From Nageia nagi (taxonomy: Eukaryota; Pinophyta), in assembly GCA_050084985.1 (NCBI GenBank), contig JBITNC010000001.1:176018001-176082000 (forward strand): a stretch of DNA of 64,000 nt, given 5' to 3'. The notes under the pieces are model-generated. The model was not told the DNA's origin and ran no database searches. It saw only the letters and a program-made list of their open reading frames with translations. A program made the translations under genes and the position numbers. Below, in pieces: positions 22,620 through 31,522 of the stretch. Each line of letters starts with the position of its first letter. The stretch's first letter is position 1.

Positions 22620-23640
22620 TATTCTTTGAGGAAACTCTTCATGCTTCTATTGCATAACTTTGATTACTAATCCATCATGCCATGGTGGTACTTTATGTGC
22701 ACTTTCTATCCAAGTGGCTATGAAGCTAGGAGTGGGTATGGATGCTAAGAGAGTTTCCTAAACTAATATGATTACACACCTCATCATGAGATATTTATTA
22801 TTGATTTCCACACCTACCTTGGTGCCTTGAAAATGAGCACATATAAAGTCTACAATTGTATCTCTGATCTTATCATAGTGAAAAACCCATATCTTCATGT
22901 CCCTTATTCTAGCATGCTCCTATTTATGAGTAACTTCACACTCAACAAACTTAGGTAGTGTTCATGTTTCCTTTCAATCATTCTACCATGTATGTCCCCA
23001 TCCCTTTGCAATGTAATTTTCCCTATCTATATGTAGTGCAAGTTTTGTCTCAAGAAGGGAATATCTTTTTTGTCAAATATATTTCTTACTTTTCAAGCTT
23101 GCAAAGTGATGTTCTCTTGGCTTAGTTCCTTTTTGTAGTAAATATCATTCTCTAGCTTCATGCTTATGATTATTAGGTATTCCTTATCCTTTTGAGCCTT
23201 ATTTATATATTGACATAGGTGGTTGTTATCCTCTTTTAGATCCATCACTATTTTTGTCAACTGAGAATTTCTTCTAGTAACTTTATCCAATTATTGCTTG
23301 ATGTTATGGAGTAACATTTGAAACTGAAGTTCTTTTGCTACACATGATAAATTATGATCAACTTTTCCTATTCCTTGTAAAGCAAAATCCCTTTTGATTT
23401 CTTCAATCCAATAGTCTTTCACTTCTTCCTTATTCACAATTTATGAGTAGACATCGCTAATATTATAGCTAGAGTAGCCTCCATTCAATGTTATACATTG
23501 AAGGACTAAACCATTACCCAAATTGGAATACTTAATATTCCAATTTCTCTTAAATTGGATTTTCTTTAGGCATGTATACATTTTCTTATCCTTCATCACT
23601 AGTGTCCCTTTCGAAAAGATGATGTTGGGACTAGCTACTC
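22620..23640 (-). pseudogene. Unrecognised ORF relic of element B
   Basis: The minus strand carries a coherent protein-like frame from about 23,640 to 22,930, then a frameshift into a second frame to about 22,630. Visible pieces are GTLVMKDKKMYTCLKKIQF, VNKEEVKDYWIEEIKRDF, a charged, probably coiled-coil part (LTKIVMDLKEDNN and KDKEYL), KDIPFLRQNLHYI, and after the frameshift IRDTIVDFICAHFQGTKVG and then IPTPSFIATWIES. The few stops are TAA or TAG. About 330 codons precede the polypurine tract. I recognise no domain. Its place beside the 3' LTR is where extra or env-like ORFs sit in some Gypsy elements, but a degraded gag is equally possible. The relation to A's gag-like relic is unclear. Confidence 0.55.
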
Positions 23641-24600
23641 TTCATATTGTTTGATTGTAGTAGAAACTTTATGAACCTCTTTAAATACATGAATGAATCC
23701 TTTGAATTGGTTGATCCCTTTATTCATTTCCTTATCAAAATCATGAGTAGTTCCTTTGATATTCTTATCATAAACCTCATGTATGTAGTAATCATCATCT
23801 CTTCTAATAATAAGATACTTTTCCTTCTATTTACCTTTTCCTTCTTTACTATGTGATTATACTTTATGGAAGTCTTCATACTCTGATTCTTCAATCATTT
23901 GCATGTATTTATCATGCTCATGATTAACATCTTTATTTTTTATTGGTACCTCATGGATGAAACTCTATTTACGAAAGGTATGGTCATTCCTCATTCCATT
24001 GCTTTTTAGTTCTTCCTTATCTAGTTCCCTTCTAATAGAAACCTTATGAATGAAAATACTATTGCTTCTAATGGTATTTGAATATGCATTATGGTAGGAA
24101 AACTTCTACATAATTGGGTAGTAACACTACTCCTATAATTTATTTTAAACATGTGGTTCAAGTATTTATAAAAGGAAATATATCTCTTGAATATTTTAGA
24201 TCGATTGTAGTATGCTACTATTAAATCATCCAAATCATCTACCATTTTGAAACTTCTCCTTTCTTGAAAATAGAATCTCTTCAAGTATCCATGATGAAGA
24301 TACCATGGTGAAATTTAGCCAATATTAGCTAATTAGCTCTCCTTCTACTCAACATCCTCCTTGTAGTGACTTGTACCACCAAACTTGCCAAAACTAATAT
24401 CCAATATATTGAGAGACCCCTTAAAATTATCAATACTTATCTTCTATGATGAAAATGAGTTAATACTTACAAGTAATGACACTCATGATGTAACTGAAAT
24501 ACCTAATTGACCTTAGCAATATAACATCTGACTTCATGTGTCTCTAAAATGTACCCAAGATTTTGGAAAACCCTCTATTAGCTCAATGTATGACCTCTAG
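23641..24600 (-). other. Element B internal region, possibly coding further upstream
   Basis: Minus-strand frames with charged and aromatic residues (for example FYFQERRSFKMVDDLDDLIV at 24,200-24,280) may continue the relic above, but frame changes are too frequent to join them confidently. Confidence 0.3.
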
Positions 24601-25795
24601 TATCTTTTAAATGTAGTAATAATTCTAAAAACTCCTCCAAACCTCCAATGTTTGGCCCAAAATAGACTTAGAATGCCAAACTATGTTTAAAACAACCCTC
24701 AGTATGTCATGATTTACTTTAGTATGATATTGAAATACAAATTAATCTTTAAGAATGCCCTCAAACTACTAACATCTAGTTTAGGGGACTCTCAAAATGC
24801 AAAAAGATCCTTCAAAATAGCTTCAATATACCAACATTTGATCTCAAGTAGTCTCAAAAACCAGAATAGACCTCAAAAGTTTCCTAGGTGGCCTCAAAAT
24901 GTAGAACCAACCTTTGAAAAGTACTCACTTCCCTTAATGTCTTCCTCCCAAAGAGCTTGAAATGCAAAACTATGCTAAAAAATGCCTTTGGTAGTGCAAT
25001 GTACAATCTCTAATGACCTAGAAATGCAACATCTAACCTCAAATGGTCCAAGAATGTAGCTTTAGGCATAAAAACCCTCTTAAAATACCAACATCTAACT
25101 TCTAATGGTCCTAAAATATAGCTTTAGGCATTGAAATACCCTTAAAATACCAACATCCTCCTTAAAGGACCTTTAAAATGCTAAGTGAGCTATGGAATAT
25201 CTCCTAGAACACTAATTTCTAGCCCTATATTGGCTCAGAATCTCCAAACGCACCTTATTACTCCTTCAAACTCAAAAGTAAACCAATAATGAACTTCAAC
25301 TTGAAATAAAAGATGTAATATTTTTCAAAAAATACCTTTTCAAGTTATATGAACCTCCTCAAAGATTCAAAATTTGAAGTTAGGACCAAGAGATGCCCAA
25401 TGAATTACTAGAAGGATGAGATAGGGATCCAAGATTCCCAATGACTTGTTCTAAGCATCTAGGTCCTCCAAAATTCCTTTGAAATGAACACTTTGATGCT
25501 AGGTCAAATCCACTCTTTAGCATAACAATAATATTTTTCATAAATAGCACTATGATATGGTAGAATATCATAATGAATCATATATAGCTCTTTCAATTCC
25601 TCCAACAATCACCTTTAGCAATAACTTCTCAAATCTCACTCAAAAATAAGGGCAAGATCTCTAACTTCACTTTAGCAAATCTCTTGTGTATGATACCATT
25701 GTAATGTGGGTATCTTAATCTTTACACTCTCTTCAACTTCAACTCAAGCCCTCTATGAATTATGCCCTTGATTCCCAACAAGATGATGGAATCAA

Positions 25796-25808
25796 GACTC
25801 TAATACCA
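25796..25808 (-). other. Element B primer binding site, first copy
   Basis: It reads tggtattagagtc on the minus strand, followed by the LTR start at 25,810. It belongs to the duplicated piece. Confidence 0.7.
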
Positions 25809-27429
25809 TTGTGATCAGCTATTTTTGGGATCACTCCTCAAACATGCCTTAGAAGAGGGATGTTTGGCTTCTAGCTATCAAACTATCCAAAGCAAGCTCA
25901 AAATACACCAAATATATCAATAATTTTATAAAAAGACAAAAGATGACTTCTAACTCACAAAAATGCCTCTTGATCCAACATCCAACTATGAAGATCAAAA
26001 CACAACATTCAAGAGTGCAATTCCTCCATTATTCCATTGTCTCAACCTAAAAGAAAAATATAACTTGATAATACCAAATTACTCCAAAAATCCAACATTT
26101 AGATTGGAATGTAAAAGATGAGTTCAAACATGTGAAATATCCCTAGTAATCCAACATTGCAAATGGGAAGCAAGAAGTCCAAAAACTCTTCCAAACCTCT
26201 AAAATTTGGCCAAAAATAGACCTAGAATACCAAACTATCTTTAAAATAACCCTTGGTATGCTATGGTTTGCTTCAAGATGATCTTAAAATGCAAATTAAT
26301 CTTCAATAATGCTCTTAAACTACTAATGTATGGTTTATGAGACCCTCAAGATGTAAACAATCCTTCAAAATAGCTTCAATATGCTAATGTTTAACCTCAA
26401 GTGGTCTCAAAAAGCATAATAGACCTCAAAATTCCTCTAAATTACCAAAATCCACTTAGAAATTGCCCCAAAATGTAATAGAAGTCTCAAAATTCTCCCA
26501 GTTGGCCAACATCCTCCTTTAGGTGGCCTTAGAATGTAGAACCAACCTTCGAAAAGTACTTAAATCACTAATTTTTTCCTCCTAGAGAGAGTGAAATGTA
26601 AAAATATGCTCAAAAATACCCTTAGTAGTGCAATGTCTAGCCTCTAGTGACCAAAAAATGATATGTCTAAGCCTCATATGGTCCTAGAATGTAGCTTCAA
26701 GCATAAAAACCCTCTTAGAATACCAATGTTTAACTTCTAATGGTCCCAAAATGCATTTTTAGGTATTGAAATGCCCTCAAAATACCAACGTTCTAGTTAT
26801 AGGACCCTCAAAATGCTAAGTGAGCTATAAAATATCTTTTAGAACACCAATGTCTAGCCACATATGGGCTTAGACTCTCCAATCACACCTTATTCCTCCC
26901 TCAAACTCAAAATTAAATTGATAATGAACTTTAACTTGAAATAAAAGATGTAAATTTTTTTAAAAATTATCTTTTCAAGTTGTATGAACCTCCTTGAAGC
27001 TTCAAAATTTGGAATTAGGGAAAATAGATGCCCAACAACTTACTAGAAGGATGAGATAGGGCTCCAATATCCCCAATGACTTGTTCCAAGTGCTCAAGTC
27101 CTCCGAAATTACTTTGAAATGATCACTGTGATGCTAGGTCAACTCCACTCTTTAGCAAAATAATAAAAACTCTTTGTAAATAGCACTATGATATAACTAA
27201 CTATCACAATGAGTCTTCTAAAGCTTCTTCGACTCCTCTAGCAATCATATTAGGTAACAACTCCTCAAATCTTACTTGACAACAAGGTAAAGATTTCCAA
27301 CTTCACTTTAGCAAATCTCCCATGTATGATACCTATATGATGTGAATATCCCAATCTTTGCACTCTCTTTAACTTCAACTAGAGTCCTCCTTTAATGATG
27401 CCATTGATTCAATAGGATAGTAGAATCAA

Positions 27430-27442
27430 GACTTTGATACCA
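27430..27442 (-). other. Element B primer binding site, second copy
   Basis: It reads tggtatcaaagtc on the minus strand and lies beside the complete 5' LTR at 27,444, so it is probably the original PBS of the element. Confidence 0.7.
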
Positions 27443-27443
27443 C

Positions 27444-28211
27444 TATGATGAGCTATTTTCAGGCTCACTCCTCAAACATGTCATAGGAGAGGGACATTTG
27501 GATTTTGGTTATCAAATTAACCAAAATAAGATCAAAATGCACCAAATAAATCAACAACTTTATAAAAAGGCAAAATATGACTTTGAACTCACAAAAATGC
27601 CTCTTGATCCATCATCCAATAATGAAGAGAAAATATAATATTCAAGCATGTAATTCCTCCAATCTTCCAACATCTCAACCTAGAAGCAAAATAATAACTT
27701 GATAATAATAAATTAATCCATAAATCCAACATTGAGATTGGAATGCAAAATGTGAGTTCAAACATGCAAAATATCTGTAGTAATCCAATATTGCAAATGG
27801 GAAGCAATAACATGAGTTCATTAATGCAAAATACTCTTCAAAACCAACATCCAAGCATAGGGAGATATATTACAAGATTTTGATAATAAAAAGTAACTGT
27901 ATTGATAAGTAAATATAAATTATAATTACAATATTTTTGCCAACATATGGAGTTTGTACTAGGACTATCTCCTATATGGTTATTTCAGATGGCTTCAAGG
28001 CATCACCAATCCCAGAAGTGGTAAGGCAAGACCAAGTTTCCTCTATACCAACTATGATAAAACTAGTAGCATTCCTCTCAAGATGGTTCAAGTAAGTTCA
28101 AAGGTAGCCTCCTCTCCCTTTGATACCTCAAATGAAGGTCACCCCACAAGTGACTAAGATAGAGCCTCCACTAAATCTAAAAGAAATGGTTTATAATTAA
28201 ATTCAACATAT
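27444..28211 (-). repeat. Element B, 5' LTR (first part)
   Basis: It begins tatgatgagc and matches 20,951 onward. It is split by the LINE after attcaacatat and continues at 36,644. Confidence 0.85.
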
Positions 28212-28275
28212 TTGATAGAAAATTAATTTCAAGGATTGAAAATTAATTAATCAATGTGAACATTAATTTTAGAAA

Positions 28276-28625
28276 TGTTTTTTGATAATAAAGGGTAAAT
28301 TATATTATCAAAAAATGGGTTTTAAATTGGATCCCAAAAACTTATCACAAAAATGGTTTCAATGGAGTTGAAACCACTACCCAACTATGACTTAGTGGTA
28401 GGCAAAAAGAAAATAAAAGACAGCTAAAAAACATCTATACCCATAACTAGATATATGCTGAATTACATAAATTAGATAAAGTATAGATTGAAAATAAACT
28501 AGAAACCATATCATTTATAGGATTTTTGGCCTAAATTTGTCTACTTGTAGTTTTGGGTAGAACCATATCTAGTATATACACAAAATGGCATCAATAATGC
28601 ATTATCTATTAAGACTAGTTGGTAT
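28276..28625 (-). other. LINE 3' untranslated tail
   Basis: It matches the tail of the LINE fragment at 12,760-13,070. Shared pieces are tagttgggtag, gaaaccatttt and the terminal ttacccttattatc. Confidence 0.7.
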
Positions 28626-28633
28626 GCAAGGAT

Positions 28634-29465
28634 CTAAGCCAATGGTTTGACCTTCAACACCTTAGAAGTCTTATTGTTTGCTTCATGGTTGCTTTCTTCC
28701 ACCATCCTTTTACCTAGGTTTCTCTTATGCTTGGGCTGCATCTTCTCCCTTTTTTCTTCAATATTAGATAGTGGCAATTTAGTAATGGGAGGGTCATTAG
28801 ACTTAGACATTTTTGGAATCTCATAGGTGGTGGGTATATTAGGCATAGGTGATGGAACAAGTAGGGATTGTAGGTGAGGTGTTCCTGGTGTATTACTCAT
28901 AACATCCTCTTCAGGCTAAGGAGGATTCAACTATTTACCATCATCTTTATTGACCTAAATTTCATCATTTGGATGGGAAGGGATAACCTCTTTAGAGTTC
29001 TACTATTAAGGATTAGGATATTTAAAGAATGGGGGAGTGATATCCATATTATGTTGGGGATGAGGGGAAGAGGGTCCAACATCAATATGCATAGCATTAA
29101 CTAAAGTCTCAACCCTCTAGCATTCCTTCTCAATCTTTAGAGTGGCCTCATTTGCATGCTCCTTGGTCATCAAACTTTGAATATAGGAGATTGTATGGTG
29201 GGGATTATCATCTAAAGAGTTAACCTATTTTCTATTGATCAAGTTCCTCTCTTCCATTATATTCTTACTTTACTTCTCTTACTTCTTGCTTGGCTTTGGC
29301 TTCTTTATTTCTAGGCTTGGGGTGGATGATGACTCTTCCTTTCTTTGCTTTTCTTTTCCTTTTCTTAGGGCTTTAGGGGTTGTCTTCTTGGAACTACTAC
29401 CCTTGATAGCTTCACTCAAATTGATCTTCTTACTAAGGGTTTTGAGGAAGGCCTTCTTGTTAAAA
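28634..29465 (-). pseudogene. Low-complexity, Lys/Pro-rich ORF relic inside the LINE
   Basis: A single minus-strand frame runs about 275 codons to a natural end at 28,634. It opens with a Lys-rich part (KKAFLKTLSKKINLSEAIKG), continues through SYIQSLMTKEHANEATLKIE and VGPSSPHPQHNMDI, and ends with SNTPGTPHLQSLLVPSPMP, MQPKHKRNLGKRMVEESN and a Lys-rich tail. About ten stops interrupt it, nearly all TAA or TAG in contexts where Gln fits. The composition suggests a mostly disordered protein tail. I do not recognise a domain. It may be a C-terminal extension of ORF2 or part of the protein on the opposite strand at 29,480-30,480, separated by inversion. Confidence 0.6.
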
Positions 29466-29479
29466 AAAGTGATTAAACC

Positions 29480-30480
29480 TAGATGTCAAAACTATAATTC
29501 CTTTTTATTTTTTACCTATTTAATAGAATCTCTTATCGATTCTGAGAAGAAGAAGGGGAAGTATACACAAAACTCCTCTCCCCAAGTGAAAATGGTTGAG
29601 TAGGAAAATATTAGGGCTAAATATAATTATATATCACCCATCAAGCATTAAATACTTGGTAATCCACCTAACAACCTAATTCCATGGGGCAAGGAGTCTT
29701 TCACAATTGATACCAATGCATTTTTTAACCAAGAATTCCTTTATATTGAAGAAAGCCTACACCTCTTTGGGTATCACCTTTTAATTTCATTTGAGCCTCC
29801 CTTCTAGGCTAAGGGTGTTTGCTTCATCAATGGATTCCATTATGAGGTTGACCTAAATGGTTTCAATTGTGACCTAGCCATTATCAAAGCTATCAATGAC
29901 TTGAGCTTCCAATGATAGATCATATCCCTAGAAATTCAAGATGTAGTGCTCCACTCCTCTATTGCAAAGAATTTTCCAAGCTTAATGGTATTTTTAAATC
30001 TTATGAGATTTTTTGAGCTCCACCATAAAACTCTTCCCCATGTCACAATAACTAAGACTTATGTTCTTGAAGTCAAGATTGGGATTTGATTTCAAATGAT
30101 ATGAAGAGATGGAGTCATATTAGAGGATTAATAGTGGGGTATAGGTAATTTTTTCTAATTTAGTTTGAAGTTTGCCACCTCTCTCAAGCTCACCTTGGAG
30201 TTTGGTCCTCCCACACTTAGTGTTTCTCTTGTTAGTCCCATCCATTAGGTAGTTAATATGAAAAGGAGGCTCTTGGATTTGTAATGCATCTATGGTCGCA
30301 TCACTCCCCCTATTATCATATTAGAGTGGATGCATCATCTTATTGATGGATTGTCTCCCCCATTAGCATCTGATGTGGATGTTATGAGCTCTAAGAGGAG
30401 CTAGCAATAAAGGTCAAATGACTTCACATTTTTAGTGGGATCCACTTGGATACAATAGTTAATATTTTATTTGAGTAGGT
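29480..30480 (+). pseudogene. Protein-like relic on the opposite strand to the LINE
   Basis: A plus-strand frame of about 300 codons is interrupted by roughly a dozen stops, but otherwise reads as a protein. Pieces include KMVE then ENIRAKYNY, GNPPNNLIPWGKESF, NQEFLYIEESLHLFGYHLL, GVCFINGFHYEVDLNGF, SIAKNFPSLMVFLNLMRFF, LTLEFGPPTLSVSLVSPI and ILEWMHHLIDGLSPPL. A candidate start ATG lies at 29,590. Most stops are consistent with Gln or Trp codons lost by transition. The LINE zinc-binding region ends at about the same place (30,494). The antisense minus frame is also fairly open at 30,300-30,480, so the right boundary is uncertain. I do not recognise the family. Confidence 0.5.
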
Positions 30481-30493
30481 TTAAGCTATGTCT

Positions 30494-30956
30494 TTAGGTT
30501 TTGATTGGGTTACTACTACATTCCTTGAAGAGTATGTTATTTCTTTCTTTCCATAGCCCTATATAGACATGGGGGATCATTGCCCATATCATCTTGGATT
30601 TCTTATATCTACCTTCTAGTCTCCATTGTTCTATTAGATAGGCTAGGTTCAAAGGTGGAACCCAATGATGATTAAGATTAGAGTTTACCATTTCCTAAAC
30701 CTATATGGCATATTCACAATAGATAAAGATGTGTTCAATGGTTTCTTTAGCATTTTTGTATAGAGAGCAATGATTAGGGAACTACATTCCTTTCTTCTTG
30801 AGCACATCATTTGTATAGATTCTATTAAGCACTTTAGCCTAGAGAAAGCTTGCTATTTTGGGGAATCAAACCTTTCAACCAAACATTAGCCCATATATGA
30901 CTCCTATTTGTTGTGTGTGGAGCATGATTGTTCAAAGTTCTTTATTTCACCTGGAT
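30494..30956 (-). pseudogene. LINE ORF2, zinc-binding RVT domain (zf-RVT)
   Basis: Minus-strand frames give KIASFL, AKVLNRIYTNDVLKKKGM, a Cys-containing stretch ending TIEHIFIYCEYA, then MIWAMIPHVYIGLWKERNNI, the usual order of the zf-RVT domain that follows RT in plant LINEs. A TAG replaces Trp in FLW. This confirms that the LINE continues on both sides of the solo LTR. Confidence 0.75.
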
Positions 30957-30979
30957 GTATGCCCCAGGAAGTTTGTACA

Positions 30980-31115
30980 CCCCTCCACATGGGGGGTTGC
31001 AGGGGGACTTGTCCCCCCTGCAAGGGTTCAGGGGGGAACATCCCCCCCAGTTGGGGGGTCTAGGGGCCAGCGGTCCCCTGGTGGGGGTTCAGGGGTAGCA
31101 CCCCTGAAGCTAAAA
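30980..31115. repeat. Four GC-rich hairpins in the solo LTR
   Basis: Perfect or near-perfect inverted repeats follow one another: ttgcaggggga/tccccccctgcaa around 31,008, ggggggaac/tccccccc around 31,040, ggggcc/ggtcccc around 31,070, and ttcaggggt/acccctgaa around 31,100. The block is conspicuously GC-rich in an AT-rich window. Confidence 0.8.
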
Positions 31116-31244
31116 ATAGATGTAAAATCATCTTGTAAAAGTATAGTAATTTCTAGTTAATCTGGGCCATTCATTAGGTAAATGATCTAACGGTAGAACT
31201 TATGTTTAGTTTAGGGTTTTTTGCCCTAGATAAAAACCCCTCTC

Positions 31245-31252
31245 TTTATATG
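31245..31252 (+). promoter_or_regulatory. TATA-like element of the solo LTR
   Basis: tttatatg lies downstream of the hairpin block and ahead of the leader, where a Copia U3 promoter is expected. Confidence 0.4.
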
Positions 31253-31522
31253 AGTGCATTGTAGTAGATGTGCATTGGTGAGCAGAAATAGAGATGTGAT
31301 ACTGTGAGAGAAAATAGAAGATATTACAATAGATCTACTGTAGGTTGTATTTCTTCACTTTGCTGGATAATAGAAAGGAAGGACTAGTTGTTTGGTGTGG
31401 ACGTAGCCCAAACTGGGTGAACCATGTATATCTATGTCTCTCTTGTTTATGCATTTTCTATGTTTATATTTTTTGCAATATTTTATGTGTTCTATTGCTC
31501 TGTAATATATAATTTTATAACA

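Larger units (their letters stand above)
24612..27800. repeat. Tandem duplication inside element B (leader, PBS and LTR start)
   Basis: A piece of about 1.55 kb (24,612-26,166), covering the 60-bp repeat array, the PBS and the first 357 bp of LTR, is repeated at 26,167-27,800. The spacing of matching points is about 1,554 bp at the left side and 1,634 bp at the PBS. The difference reflects an 80 bp stretch missing from the first unit near 24,870. The break joins LTR sequence (gggaagcaagaa) directly to internal sequence (gtccaaaaactc) at 26,166/26,167. Confidence 0.8.
30956..31522 (+). mobile_element. Solo LTR (Copia-like) inside LINE ORF2
   Basis: It is about 567 bp from tgtatgcccc to ataaca, breaking the minus-strand ORF2. 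It contains a GC-rich hairpin cluster (30,980-31,115), a TATA-like element (31,245-31,252), and a plus-strand leader whose gtgtggacgtagcc and ttgggtgaacca-like phrases are familiar from plant Copia LTRs. No internal sequence remains, so it probably formed by LTR-LTR recombination. I could not find a clear target-site duplication, so the ends are approximate. Confidence 0.65.

Noticed and set aside
29235-29603. Plus-strand hydrophobic ORF, possible membrane protein
   Set aside because: Its first two thirds are the antisense of the Lys-rich minus-strand frame, which explains the apparent hydrophobicity. Only its last part belongs to the plus-strand relic.
30858-31160. ORF of 100 codons with Gly/Pro-rich C-terminus
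   Set aside because: It runs across the border between LINE and solo LTR and translates the GC-rich hairpins; there is no sign of a real protein.
30956-31522. tRNA or other structured RNA gene at the hairpins
   Set aside because: The stems do not form a cloverleaf, there are no A and B boxes in register, and the context is an LTR.
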